Assembly: GCA_944321965.1 (NCBI GenBank)
Contig: CALUNH010000005.1
Coordinates: 35,954-99,953, forward strand
From: an uncultured Alistipes sp.
GTDB lineage: Bacteria; Bacteroidota; Bacteroidia; Bacteroidales; Rikenellaceae
DNA: 64,000 nucleotides
Reading direction: 5' to 3'
In this document: piece after piece, positions 23,683 to 32,396 of the stretch
Numbering within the stretch: the stretch's first letter is position 1
Layout: every line of letters begins with the position of its first letter
The notes under the pieces: model-generated
Databases searched by the model: none
What the model was told of the DNA's origin: nothing
Seen by the model: only the letters and a program-made list of their open reading frames with translations
Made by a program: the position numbers and the translations under genes

Positions 23683-23965
23683 CGTGCCGGGGGCCGGGAA
23701 CCGTGGGGCCGGAGAACCGGAGGGCCGGAGAACCGGGGCCGGAGAACTGGGGGACCGGGGGGCTTCGGATGCGGCTGCCGGGTGTAGCGGCTGCCGGGTG
23801 TAGCGGCTGCCGGACGTTGAGGCTGTCGGGCGTTGAGGCTGCCGGGTGTTGCGGCTGCCGGGTGTTGCGGCTGCCGACTGCAATAAGGGATGAATTTGAC
23901 GGGGCGCGGATCGGATCGGGAAATGCCGCCGACCGGGAGTTGCCCCTCTGCTGAATGTTGGAAAA
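23683..23965. repeat. Intergenic region with 16-bp tandem repeats
   Basis: No gene is seen in these 283 bp. From 23771 to 23880 there are 6.9 units of 16 bp based on GCGGCTGCCGGGTGTA. From about 23690 to 23760 there are four looser units based on CCGGAGAACCGGAGGG. The period is not a multiple of three, so the repeat is not coding. Confidence 0.9.
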
Positions 23966-25438
23966 ATGTCTTTACGAAACAGCATACTCAGAGCGTGGTT
24001 TTCGCAGCGGGAGCGGTCGATCGACCGGTTTCGCCGCTATCCGGTCGAGACGCAGATGCGGATGTTCCGCCGCCTGCTGCGCCGGGGGCGAGACACGGAG
24101 TTCGGAGAGCGTTGCGATCTGCGGCGTATCCGTACCGTGGAACAGTTCCAGACGCAGGTCGAGACATTCGACTACGAGCGTTTCAAACCCTATGTGGAGC
24201 GGATGCGCGAAGGGACCCGGAATGTGACGTGGCCGGGTCGGGTGACGTTGTTTGCGCGCTCGTCGGGGACGACCTCGGACCGGAGCAAATACATCCCGGT
24301 AACGACCGAATCGCTGTGGCGGAACCATACGCTGGGGATGCGGGACGTGGCGACGGTCTACGCGGGGAACTACCCGCAGAGCCGGGTCCTGGAGGGCAAG
24401 ACGCTGACGCTGGGCGGTTCGTGCGTGCGGGAGGGTCGCAATCTGGTTGGGGATCTTTCGGCGCTGCTGATCCACGAGACGACGTTCTGGAGCGGCTGGT
24501 TCCGGGCTCCGCGGATCGAGACGGCGATCATCCCGGATTTCGATGCGAAGTGCGAGGCGATCTGCCGCGAATGCACGGGCGAACACATCACGGCCTTTGC
24601 GGGGGTTCCGTCGTGGAACCTGGCGCTGATGCGCCGGGTGCTGGAGTACACCGGGAAGCGGAACCTGCTGGAGGTGTGGCCCGATCTGGAGATGTTCGCC
24701 CACGGGGGTGTTGAATTTACGCCCTACCGGCGTTCGTTCGAGGAGCTGATCCCTTCGGCGGGGATGCACTACATGGAGACCTACAACGCTTCGGAGGGCT
24801 TTTTTGCATTGGCCGATGACCCGGCACGCAGCGACATGCTGCTGATGCTGGATTACGGGACCTTCTTCGAGTTCCGCCACGGCGACGAGATCGTCCCGCT
24901 CGAAGGGGTGGAGTGCGGCAAGGTTTATGCCCTGATAATCACCTCGAACAACGGTCTGTGGCGTTACGAGATCGGCGACACGGTGGAGTTCACCTCGACG
25001 AACCCCTACCGGATCCGCTTTGCGGGCCGCACGAAACAGTATATCAACGTTTTCGGTGAGGAACTGATCGTCGACAACGCCGAACGGGCGCTTGCGGAGA
25101 CGTGCCGGAAGACGGGAGCGGTGGTGAGCGAATATACGGTGGCTCCGTGCTACATGTCGCTGCGCGAGCGGGGTGCCCACGAGTGGCTGGTGGAGTTCGA
25201 CCGGGAGCCGGAGAGCCTGGAGGCGTTTGCGGCGATGCTGGACGAGGAGCTGCGGGCCGTGAATTCGGATTACGACGCCAAGCGGCGCACGACGCTCGAA
25301 CGCCAGCGGTTGATCCGGCTGGAGCGGGGCGAGTTTCTGGCGTGGATGCGGGCCCGCGGGAAGAACAAGGTTCCGCGTCTGATGAACGACCGGCGGGTCA
25401 TCGAGGACGTAAAGGCCTTTGCGGGAATAGAGAATTGA
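23966..25438 (+). CDS. GH3-family (auxin-responsive-type) adenylate-forming enzyme
   Basis: 490 residues. The GH3 fold of acyl-acid amido synthetases is recognised from the ATP motif SSGTTSDRSKYIP (about 96-108), the middle motif METYNASEGFFA, the motif LWRYEIGDTVEF and the C-terminal FGEELIVDNAERAL. In plants such enzymes adenylate hormone acids and couple them to amino acids. Bacterial members are common in Bacteroidota but their substrates are mostly unknown, so the reaction here is only described as carboxylate activation. Downstream genes follow in the same direction after 89 bp. A 14-bp AT-rich repeat overlaps its stop codon. Confidence 0.87.
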   Translation: MSLRNSILRAWFSQRERSIDRFRRYPVETQMRMFRRLLRRGRDTEFGERCDLRRIRTVEQFQTQVETFDYERFKPYVERMREGTRNVTWPGRVTLFARSSGTTSDRSKYIPVTTESLWRNHTLGMRDVATVYAGNYPQSRVLEGKTLTLGGSCVREGRNLVGDLSALLIHETTFWSGWFRAPRIETAIIPDFDAKCEAICRECTGEHITAFAGVPSWNLALMRRVLEYTGKRNLLEVWPDLEMFAHGGVEFTPYRRSFEELIPSAGMHYMETYNASEGFFALADDPARSDMLLMLDYGTFFEFRHGDEIVPLEGVECGKVYALIITSNNGLWRYEIGDTVEFTSTNPYRIRFAGRTKQYINVFGEELIVDNAERALAETCRKTGAVVSEYTVAPCYMSLRERGAHEWLVEFDREPESLEAFAAMLDEELRAVNSDYDAKRRTTLERQRLIRLERGEFLAWMRARGKNKVPRLMNDRRVIEDVKAFAGIEN

Positions 25439-25459
25439 AAATTGAGAATTGAAAATTGA
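25432..25459. repeat. Two 14-bp tandem copies across the GH3-gene stop codon
   Basis: GAATTGAAAATTGA occurs at 25432-25445 and again at 25446-25459. The first copy contains the TGA stop codon (25436-25438). Confidence 0.9.
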
Positions 25460-25527
25460 AAGTGACGGCGATCGGAAACGTTCCGGCGTTCAGATATTTA
25501 TCAAGGAATCTTTAATATTCAGGCCCC

Positions 25528-26148
25528 ATGTACATAGCCATTGCAGGAAATATCGGGAGCGGCAAGACGACGCTGACCCGGATGCTGACGGATCGCTACG
25601 CCGCGAAGTGTTATCTGGAGGAGTGTAACAACCCCTATATCGGTGATTTCTATGAGAATATGAACCGCTGGGCGTTCAACCTGCAGATTTCGTTTCTCGG
25701 GAGCCGGATCCAACAGACGATGGACATGCTCTCGGCCAGCCAGTCGGGCGATATTTTCCAGGACCGGACGATCTACGAGGATGCGCATATCTTCGCGGAC
25801 AACCTCCATGAAATGGGTCTGATGACGACGCGCGACATCGAAACCTACATGAAGATTTTCCGGCTGGTGACGTCGCTCATTCCGCAGCCGGACCTGCTGA
25901 TCTACCTCAAGGCGAGTGTTCCGACGCTGATTTCGCAGATCCGCAAGCGGGGCCGGGAGTACGAGATGAACATCGACGAATCCTACCTGAAACGGCTGAA
26001 CGACAAGTATAACCACTGGATCGACACGATCTACGAGGGGGAGGTGCTGGTCATCGACAAGGACCACGAGGATTTCGTTTCGGACCCGGCGGTTTTCGAG
26101 CGGATCTGTAGCCGTCTCGACGCCCTCAAAGCCCGGGAAGAGCGATGA
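25528..26148 (+). CDS. Deoxynucleoside kinase (deoxyadenosine/deoxycytidine kinase type)
   Basis: 206 residues. The P-loop GNIGSGKT is at residues 7-14. The DRTIYEDAHIFA motif is the ERS/DRS-type catalytic and base-binding region. The LID-like segment KRGREYEMNID contains the arginines that clamp ATP. It phosphorylates salvaged deoxynucleosides; base specificity cannot be told from sequence alone. Its end overlaps the start of the next gene (ATGATG at 26145-26150), so the two are coupled. Confidence 0.92.
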   Translation: MYIAIAGNIGSGKTTLTRMLTDRYAAKCYLEECNNPYIGDFYENMNRWAFNLQISFLGSRIQQTMDMLSASQSGDIFQDRTIYEDAHIFADNLHEMGLMTTRDIETYMKIFRLVTSLIPQPDLLIYLKASVPTLISQIRKRGREYEMNIDESYLKRLNDKYNHWIDTIYEGEVLVIDKDHEDFVSDPAVFERICSRLDALKAREER

Positions 26149-27545
26149 TGCTGCCCGAAGCGTTTACGGCCCGGGTCCTGCGGGACCTCGGGGCGGAGGA
26201 GGGTGCGGCCCTTTGTGCGGCGCTGGAGTCGGAGGCCCCGACGTCCGTGCGGCTGAACCCGGCGAAGGCCCCGGGCGGACCGGTCGGTGAGTTCCCGTGC
26301 GGGGAGCTTCCCAACCTGCAGCCCGAACGCCGGGTTCCGTGGTGCCGGGAGGGGTGGTACCTCGCCGAACGCCCCTCGTTTACGTTCGATCCCGACTTCC
26401 ATGCCGGAGCCTACTACGTGCAGGAGGCTTCGTCGCAGTTCGTGGGGCACCTGCTGGAGGGGGCGCTCCCACCGGGCGCCCGGCTGCTGGACCTCTGTGC
26501 GGCTCCGGGGGGCAAGACGACGCTCTACGCCTCGCTGGTGGGTCCGGAGGGGCTGGTCGTGGCCAACGAAATCGACCGCCGGAGAGCTTCGGTGCTGGCC
26601 GACAACGTGCGCAAGTGGGGCACGGGCAACGTGGCCGTGACGTGCTGTGACGCAGGACCTTTGGGCGATTTCGAAGCGTGGTTTGACGTCGTGGCGGTGG
26701 ATGCCCCCTGCTCGGGCGAAGGGATGTTCCGCAAGGACCCTGCGGCCCGCGGGGAGTGGAGCGAAGCGAACGTGCGGCTCTGTGCGGCGCGTCAGGACGA
26801 GATTCTGCGCGAGGCGTGGCGGGCCTTGAAACCGGGCGGGCTGCTCCTGTACAGCACCTGCACCTTCAACCGCGACGAGGACGAGGGTTCGCTGGAACGC
26901 CTGCTTGCCCGGGTCGGCGACGAGGCGGCGGAAGCGGCTCCGGTCGATGTGGAGGCGTCGTGGGGTGTGGTCTGCGGACGGGTCGGGGCTTTCCGGACCT
27001 TCCGCTTCTATCCCCACCGGGCGTGCGGCGAGGGTTTCTTCGCCGCCGTGGCGCGCAAGTCGGCGGATGTTGGCGGCCGGATGCGGACCCCGAAACCGCG
27101 GCGGACGCTCTTTGCCGCGGTGGACCGGAAAACCGCGGCGGAACTCTCCCGCTGGCTCCGCGAACCGCAGCGGATGCACTTTGCGACGGTGGGGGAGACG
27201 AATTACGCCTGGTATGAGGCGCAGTTCGAGGCGGTGCGGACACTCTCCGAGGCGCTGCCGGTGATCTGTTCGGGGGTGGCGATGGGCCAGCTCTTCAAGG
27301 GGGTGCTGAAACCCGATCCGGCGCTGGCCTTCTGCCCGGAACTGAACCGCGATGCCGTGCCGATGGCCGAGTTGGACGAAGCGGAGGCGCTTCGGTACCT
27401 GCGGCGTCAGGAGATTGCTGCCGCGGGGCTGTCCGAAGGGATGAACCTCGTCGGGGTGCGGGGCCGGGGGCTGGGTTTTGCCAAACGAATCGGGAACAGG
27501 GTGAACAACCTCTATCCCAACTCATTGCGAATCATGAAACAATAG
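26145..27545 (+). CDS. RsmF/NOL1-NOP2-Sun-type rRNA cytosine-C5 methyltransferase
   Basis: 466 residues. An N-terminal RNA-binding segment (1-95) is followed by the SAM-dependent domain: LDLCAAPGGKTT (SAM loop), VDAPCSGEGMFRKDP with the structural/release cysteine, and LYSTCTFNRDEDEG with the catalytic cysteine. The C-terminal 150 residues form the PUA-like domain found in RsmF/YebU-type enzymes. It likely methylates a cytosine in 16S rRNA. The start may be 26145 or 26148. Confidence 0.92.
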   Translation: MMLPEAFTARVLRDLGAEEGAALCAALESEAPTSVRLNPAKAPGGPVGEFPCGELPNLQPERRVPWCREGWYLAERPSFTFDPDFHAGAYYVQEASSQFVGHLLEGALPPGARLLDLCAAPGGKTTLYASLVGPEGLVVANEIDRRRASVLADNVRKWGTGNVAVTCCDAGPLGDFEAWFDVVAVDAPCSGEGMFRKDPAARGEWSEANVRLCAARQDEILREAWRALKPGGLLLYSTCTFNRDEDEGSLERLLARVGDEAAEAAPVDVEASWGVVCGRVGAFRTFRFYPHRACGEGFFAAVARKSADVGGRMRTPKPRRTLFAAVDRKTAAELSRWLREPQRMHFATVGETNYAWYEAQFEAVRTLSEALPVICSGVAMGQLFKGVLKPDPALAFCPELNRDAVPMAELDEAEALRYLRRQEIAAAGLSEGMNLVGVRGRGLGFAKRIGNRVNNLYPNSLRIMKQ

Positions 27546-27547
27546 AT

Positions 27548-28171
27548 ATGGCCGAGAAGATTTTTTATACGATGGGCGAAGTGGCCGAGATGTTCGATGT
27601 GAACACCTCGCTGATCCGCCATTGGGAGTCTCAGTTCTCGATCCTGCGTCCGAAGCGCAACAAGAAGGGCAACCGGCTCTTCACGCCGCAGGATGTCGAG
27701 CACCTGAAAATGATCTACCATCTGGTCAAGGAGTGCGGCATGACGCTCGAAGGGGCGAAGAAGGCCTTGCGGAAAGGCAATGCCGTCACGGCGGTCGGCC
27801 GCGACACGGAACTGATGGAACGCCTGCAGCGGATCCGGTCGCTGCTGGTCGAGGTCCGCGAGGAACTGAAGGCCGGGGCGGGGGAGCTTGTCGAAGGGGG
27901 CGAAGCGCTCTCCGGCGGTGAAGTGTCGGAGCGTCCGGCAGCGGAACCGGCAGCCGAAACGCCGGTCCGCCGGCGTCGGGCCCGGACGGTGGTGAAGATC
28001 GACGAGACGCCGGATGCGGAAACCGCTCCGGAATCGGGCCCGGCTGCTCCCGAGAGCCCGGAGGCGGTGCCCGGACAGCCGACGCGCCAGAGCGGCCGCA
28101 AACCCCGCCGCAAGAAGGAGGAGGTCGAAAACAAGGAACTCTTTGCCTTCTACGAACAGTCGCTCTTCTGA
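27548..28171 (+). CDS. MerR-family transcriptional regulator
   Basis: 207 residues. The N-terminal 75 are a MerR winged helix (YTMGEVAEMFDVNTSLIRHWE, then NRLFTPQDVEHL). A short coiled segment (80-115) follows. The last 90 residues are low-complexity, rich in Glu, Ala, Pro and Arg, ending KPRRKKEEVE. There is no Cys-rich metal site, so it is not a classic metal sensor; this Bacteroidota type is common and its target is unknown. It is 2 bp downstream of the methyltransferase gene. Confidence 0.9.
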   Translation: MAEKIFYTMGEVAEMFDVNTSLIRHWESQFSILRPKRNKKGNRLFTPQDVEHLKMIYHLVKECGMTLEGAKKALRKGNAVTAVGRDTELMERLQRIRSLLVEVREELKAGAGELVEGGEALSGGEVSERPAAEPAAETPVRRRRARTVVKIDETPDAETAPESGPAAPESPEAVPGQPTRQSGRKPRRKKEEVENKELFAFYEQSLF

Positions 28172-28224
28172 TCCGGCGCTGGCCGGGAGTGGCAGACAGT
28201 TGTTTTACGAATTCCCTTATTGCT

Positions 28225-29010
28225 ATGTTGATCAGAGAAATAACCGACGTTATCGAACGTTTTGCTCCGCTTGGGTGGCAGGAATCCTATGACAATGCGG
28301 GTCTTGTCGTCGGGCGTGCGGACGACGAGGTGCACCGGGCCCTGCTGGCCGTGGACGTCACCGAGGAGGTGCTCGACGAGGCCGAAGCCGAGGGCTGCGA
28401 CCTGGTGATCACCCATCACCCGCTGGTTTTCCACGCTATGAAGCGCTTCAATTCGGCGGATCCCGTGCAGCGTTGCGTCGAGCGCGCCATCCGCAGCCGC
28501 ATCGCCCTCTATGCCTGCCATACCAACCTCGACAGCGCCCCCGGCGGCATGAGCTGGCGCCTGGCCGAGATGCTCGGAGTCGGAAACCTCAGCCTGCTGC
28601 AGCCCTCTCCCGTTGCCGAAGGCGTCGGGTTCGGAGTCGTGGGCGAACTCCCCGAAGCCGCTGATCCCCTGGAATTTCTGCGTTTTATCCGCAAACGGCT
28701 TGAGGTGGGCGCCATACGTTACAGTGACATAGCGCGTTCCGAGGTGCGGCGCGTGGCCCTCTGCACCGGGGCCGGGGCCTCGCTGATCCCCGACGCGCTC
28801 CGCGCCGGAGCCGGGCTCTACATCACCGCCGACCTCAGGTACAACGACTTCATGACCCCCGATAAGGGGCTCATTGTAGCGGATATAGGCCATTTTGAAA
28901 GCGAATATTGCGCAATTCAGCTTTTATTTGACGTTTTGTCGAAAAATTTACGTACCTTTGCGGTCCGCAAGAGTGAGCGCTCTCGCAATCCGGTGAATTA
29001 TCTGCTCTGA
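28225..29010 (+). CDS. Nif3-like dinuclear metal centre protein (YbgI family)
   Basis: 261 residues from 28225 (MLIREITDVIERFAPLGWQE). Metal-binding motifs are seen: ITHHPLVFH, a middle CHTNLD, and near the end ADIGHFESE. The length corresponds to the short form without the PII-like insertion. The family forms a toroidal hexamer; its biochemical role remains unclear (older annotations call it GTP cyclohydrolase I type 2). It is followed by the coiled-coil zinc-ribbon gene, a pair conserved in many bacteria. Confidence 0.92.
   Translation: MLIREITDVIERFAPLGWQESYDNAGLVVGRADDEVHRALLAVDVTEEVLDEAEAEGCDLVITHHPLVFHAMKRFNSADPVQRCVERAIRSRIALYACHTNLDSAPGGMSWRLAEMLGVGNLSLLQPSPVAEGVGFGVVGELPEAADPLEFLRFIRKRLEVGAIRYSDIARSEVRRVALCTGAGASLIPDALRAGAGLYITADLRYNDFMTPDKGLIVADIGHFESEYCAIQLLFDVLSKNLRTFAVRKSERSRNPVNYLL
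28953..28960 (+). promoter_or_regulatory. -7 box for the zinc-ribbon gene, inside the nif3 coding end
   Basis: TACCTTTG matches the consensus; TTTTG lies upstream at 28934-28938 with a short 14-bp spacer. The next start codon is 72 bp downstream. Confidence 0.5.
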
Positions 29011-29032
29011 GTCTAAACTATACAATACATAT

Positions 29033-29794
29033 ATGGCAACGCAAAAGAAAACCGCCGACGTTGATTATTCGATGCAGGAGAAGATTCTGGCTCTCTACGA
29101 GTTGCAGAAGATCGACAGCAAGATCGACGAAATCAACAAGGTAAAGGGTGAACTGCCTCTTGAGGTGCAGGACCTCGAAGACGAAATGGCCGGCATGACC
29201 ACGCGCATCGAGCATGTCAATGCCGAGATCGAAGAGCTCAACGCGCTGACCAAACAGCGCAAACGCGAGGTCGATCAGGCGAAAATCATGATCGGCAACT
29301 ACAAGGAGCAGCAGAACAACGTGCGTAACAACCGCGAGTTCGATGCCATCTCCAAGGAGATCGAATACCAGGAACTGGAGATCGAACTGGCCGAAAAACG
29401 GTTGAAAGAGTACGCTGCGGGGATCAAGGGCAAGAAACTCCAGCTCGAAGAGGCCGAAAACCTCTCGAAGGAGCGCGCTGCGGACCTCGCCGCCAAAAAG
29501 GCCGAACTCGACGGTATCGAAGCCGAAACGGCTCCCCAGGTCGCCGAATATGAGGCTCAGCGCGAGCGTGTGCTGGACAAGATCGACGAGCGCCTGCTGG
29601 CCGCTTACGACCGGATCCGCCGCAATGTCCGCAACGGTCTGGCCGTTGTGACCGTCAAGCGCGATGCCTGCGGAGGCTGCTTCAACCGCATCCCGCCCCA
29701 GCGTCAGGTCGATATTCGTCAGGGCAAGAAGATCATTGTCTGCGAGTATTGCGGCCGCATTCTGGTGGCCGATCCCGAGGCCGCCCAGGAGTAA
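29033..29794 (+). CDS. Coiled-coil protein with C4-type zinc ribbon
   Basis: 253 residues. Residues about 15-190 are a long charged coiled coil (heptads such as LYELQKIDSKIDEINKVKG). The C-terminus holds a C4 zinc ribbon, CGGCFNR then CEYCGRI. It resembles the structure of Helicobacter HP0958/FlgZ, but flagella are not expected here, so only the fold is transferable. It follows nif3 by 22 bp and may also have its own promoter. Confidence 0.9.
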   Translation: MATQKKTADVDYSMQEKILALYELQKIDSKIDEINKVKGELPLEVQDLEDEMAGMTTRIEHVNAEIEELNALTKQRKREVDQAKIMIGNYKEQQNNVRNNREFDAISKEIEYQELEIELAEKRLKEYAAGIKGKKLQLEEAENLSKERAADLAAKKAELDGIEAETAPQVAEYEAQRERVLDKIDERLLAAYDRIRRNVRNGLAVVTVKRDACGGCFNRIPPQRQVDIRQGKKIIVCEYCGRILVADPEAAQE

Positions 29795-30220
29795 CCCGGG
29801 GCCGGGTCACCCGGGGCCGTCCGGAGGGGGCTGTCCGAAGGGGGCTGTCCGAAGGGGGGGGAGGGACCGAGGAAGCAGAGATGCCGTAGAGTCCGTGACC
29901 GTCCGGGGGAAAAGATCCCGTGGAGACTGGAACCGCCCGAAGGGCGCAGAGAAGCCGCAAAGCCCGGGGCCGTCCGAAGGGGGGCGCGGAAGCAGAGATG
30001 CTGTAGAGTCCGTAACCGTCCGAGGGGGGGCCGTGGAGACTGGAACCGCCCGAAGGGAGCAGAGACGCTGTAGAGGCTGGGGCCGTCCGGAGGGGGCTGT
30101 GAAACCGGGCGATGGTGTCAGACTGTGAAACCGGGCTGGAGTCAGAAGGTGAAACCGCCGCCGGAGACCTCGGAACTCGCCCGAAATGCTCCGAATGTAC
30201 CTGAAATGAAAAAATAAGTT

Positions 30221-30276
30221 CCGAAACGGGATTCCGACAAACTCCGGAGTCCCGTTTCGGTTTCTTTTTTGTTTTT
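30221..30276 (+). terminator. Rho-independent terminator after the zinc-ribbon gene
   Basis: CCGAAACGGGA pairs perfectly with TCCCGTTTCGG, with an inner TCCG/CGGA stem, followed by TTTCTTTTTTGTTTTT. Confidence 0.9.
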
Positions 30277-30348
30277 AAAGATTTTTGTAAAGTCGCGAAT
30301 GTGAATTTATTAACATCGAAAAGATTTCCGTCTTTTGCAAATAATCCT

Positions 30349-30356
30349 TAAATTTG
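30349..30356 (+). promoter_or_regulatory. -7 box of the nadE-rnf operon
   Basis: TAAATTTG matches TAnnTTTG exactly, 33 bp before the nadE start. A -33 TTTG at the right spacing is not obvious. Confidence 0.55.
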
Positions 30357-30389
30357 CCGCGATGGATTTTTCCGACTTAAATTACTGCC

Positions 30390-31970
30390 ATGAAAATAGC
30401 CATAGCCCAGCTAAATTACACGATCGGTGATATCGACGGCAATACCTCCAAAATCATCGATTCCATCAACAAGGCAAAGGCCCGGCACGCCGATCTGGTG
30501 ATTTTCGCCGAGCAGGCCGTCAGCGGAACTCCGGCATTCGACCTCTTTCGCAAAACCACGTTCCTCGAACTCTGCGAAGATGCTCTCGTTGAAATAGCTT
30601 CCTGTTGCGACGGTATCGCCGCAATCGTCGGCCTCCCGATCCTCACCGCTCAGGGTACCATCAGTGCCGCAGCGCTCATCCAGGATCGAAAGGTCCTCCG
30701 CTATGTCGGTAAAAAATACATTACCGCTCGCCGCGAAATGGGCTTCCTCGCCCCCTCCAAAGGGTATGAATACGCCACGATCAAGGGACACAAGTGCGCG
30801 ATCATCGTCGGCGATGACCTCAGCCGCGAACACGATTTCGACCAGTCCGTCGAAACCATCATCTCCATCAATGCCCGACGATACGGGAAGGGTACCATGA
30901 TCTACCGCTATGAAATGATGCGAAACCTGGCCTTCGTCGAGGGCAAGAACCTCGTCATGGTCAACCAGGTCGGCGGATCCACGGAGATCGTCTACGACGG
31001 CACCTCCGGGGCCCTGAACAAACGCGGTGAACCCGTCCTGATGATGAAGAACTTCGAGGAGGATTTCCAGATCTTCGATACCCGGGCCGAGTACGAGCCG
31101 ATCCTGATCCCTTCGACCTACAACGACCGAAACAGACTCGTCTACGAGGCTGCCCGCTGCGGACTGCGCGACTTCTTCCACAAAAACAACTATGAAAAGG
31201 CCGCCATCGGACTCTCGGGCGGTATCGACTCCGCCGTCGTGGCCTGCATCGCCGCCGACGCCCTCGGCCCCGAAAATGTCCGCGCTCTGCTCATGCCTTC
31301 GCCCTTCTCCTCCGACGAATCCGTCGAGGATGCCAAGGAACTGGCCCGCAACCTCGGAATCGAATACAACGTCATCCCCATCTCGGAGATCTACAACAGC
31401 GTGGTCGATACCCTGAAACCCGTCATCGGCGGAACGGAGTTCGATGCCACGGAGGAGAACATCCAGTCCCGCATCCGCACGGTCCTGCTCATGGCCCTGC
31501 AGAACAAAACCGGATACGTGCTGCTGAACTCCTCGAACAAAAGCGAAAACGCACTGGGTTTCTGCACCCTGTACGGCGATACGGCCGGTGCCTTCAGCCC
31601 CACGGGAGACCTCTACAAGAGCGAAATCTACGACGTCGCCCGCTACATCAACCGCACGCGCGGAAATGTCATCCCCGAGAGCATCCTGACCAAGGAACCC
31701 TCCTCGGAACTCCGACCCGGACAGAAGGACAGCGATATCCTCCCGCCCTACGAGGTCGTCGATGCCATCCTCTTCCGCATGATCGAGGAGGGACAGCACC
31801 GCGAGGAGATCGTCAATGCGGGCTTCGATTCCGAAGTCGTGGAGAAGATCCACTCCATGATCATGCGCAACGAGAAGAAACGTTTCCAGTTCCCGCCCGT
31901 CCTGCGCTTGTCGTCGTGCTCGTTCGGTCACGAACGTCTGATGCCGCTTACGAACAAATACGGAGACTGA
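30390..31970 (+). CDS. nadE: NAD+ synthetase with a degenerate glutaminase domain
   Basis: 526 residues. The C-terminal domain (about 265-526) is an intact ammonia-using NAD synthetase: PP-loop GLSGGIDSAVVA, SSNKSENALGFCTLYGD, and KEPSSELRPGQKDSD. The N-terminal domain (1-230) has the nitrilase-type glutaminase fold. Its catalytic Glu is present (Glu41 in IFAEQAVSGTP) and the Lys probably also (Lys108 or 109 in VGKKYIT). The catalytic Cys is missing: where the family has ICED, this protein has IIVGDD, with Gly141. It should therefore be unable to release ammonia from glutamine and would use free ammonium. The rseC-rnf genes start 3 bp downstream, so NAD supply is transcribed with the NAD-reducing Rnf pump. 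Confidence 0.93.
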   Translation: MKIAIAQLNYTIGDIDGNTSKIIDSINKAKARHADLVIFAEQAVSGTPAFDLFRKTTFLELCEDALVEIASCCDGIAAIVGLPILTAQGTISAAALIQDRKVLRYVGKKYITARREMGFLAPSKGYEYATIKGHKCAIIVGDDLSREHDFDQSVETIISINARRYGKGTMIYRYEMMRNLAFVEGKNLVMVNQVGGSTEIVYDGTSGALNKRGEPVLMMKNFEEDFQIFDTRAEYEPILIPSTYNDRNRLVYEAARCGLRDFFHKNNYEKAAIGLSGGIDSAVVACIAADALGPENVRALLMPSPFSSDESVEDAKELARNLGIEYNVIPISEIYNSVVDTLKPVIGGTEFDATEENIQSRIRTVLLMALQNKTGYVLLNSSNKSENALGFCTLYGDTAGAFSPTGDLYKSEIYDVARYINRTRGNVIPESILTKEPSSELRPGQKDSDILPPYEVVDAILFRMIEEGQHREEIVNAGFDSEVVEKIHSMIMRNEKKRFQFPPVLRLSSCSFGHERLMPLTNKYGD

Positions 31971-31973
31971 GGC

Positions 31974-32396
31974 GTGGAACCCGAGATCATTGAACACGAA
32001 GGCGTCGTGGAGCGCGTCGAAAAGGGCGCCGTCCATGTGAAGATCACCTCCCGGAGCGCCTGCGGTGCCTGCCAGGCCCGTCAGGCCTGCGGTATGGCCG
32101 AGGCGCAGGAGAAGATCGTCGTCGTCCCTGCCCCCGACGCCGCGGATTACCGCCCCGGGCAGGCCGTCTCGGTCGGCGTGCGCAAAAAAACCGGACACAT
32201 CGCCGTCCTGCTGGCCTATGGCGGGGCGCTCGTCGTCCTGTTGGCGGCCCTCGTCCTCGCCGTGGCGGTCTTCGGTGCCAGTGACGGGGTCGGCGTCCTG
32301 GTCGCTTTGGGCAGCGTGGCACTCTACTACGTCGCCCTCTGGATCTGCCGTCGCAAAATAGAACACACAATTCAATTTACAATAACTAAAATCTGA
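31974..32396 (+). CDS. rseC: RseC/SoxR-reducing-system family membrane protein
   Basis: 140 residues with a GTG start at 31974. A cytoplasmic N-terminal part carries the cysteine cluster RSACGACQARQACG, followed by two membrane helices (about 76-98 and 102-122) and a short basic tail. RseC-type proteins accompany Rnf complexes in many bacteria and are thought to help in redox delivery or assembly. It overlaps rnfB by one base (TGATG at 32394-32398), the usual Bacteroidota order rseC-rnfB. Confidence 0.9.
   Translation: MEPEIIEHEGVVERVEKGAVHVKITSRSACGACQARQACGMAEAQEKIVVVPAPDAADYRPGQAVSVGVRKKTGHIAVLLAYGGALVVLLAALVLAVAVFGASDGVGVLVALGSVALYYVALWICRRKIEHTIQFTITKI

Larger units (their letters stand above)
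29795..30389. repeat. 595-bp intergenic region: 117-bp repeats, terminator and nadE promoter
   Basis: No credible gene is seen. GC-rich repeats start right after the zinc-ribbon stop codon. Two 117-bp units begin GGAAGCAGAGATG at 29871 and 29988, and a short motif CCGTCCGAAGGGGG recurs at least six times between 29817 and 30105. Sequence turns AT-rich after 30200, where a terminator and the nadE promoter lie. Confidence 0.85.

Noticed and set aside
29664-30128. Plus-strand frame across the end of the zinc-ribbon gene and the 117-bp repeats
   Set aside because: Mostly out-of-frame gene plus repeats with low-complexity translation.
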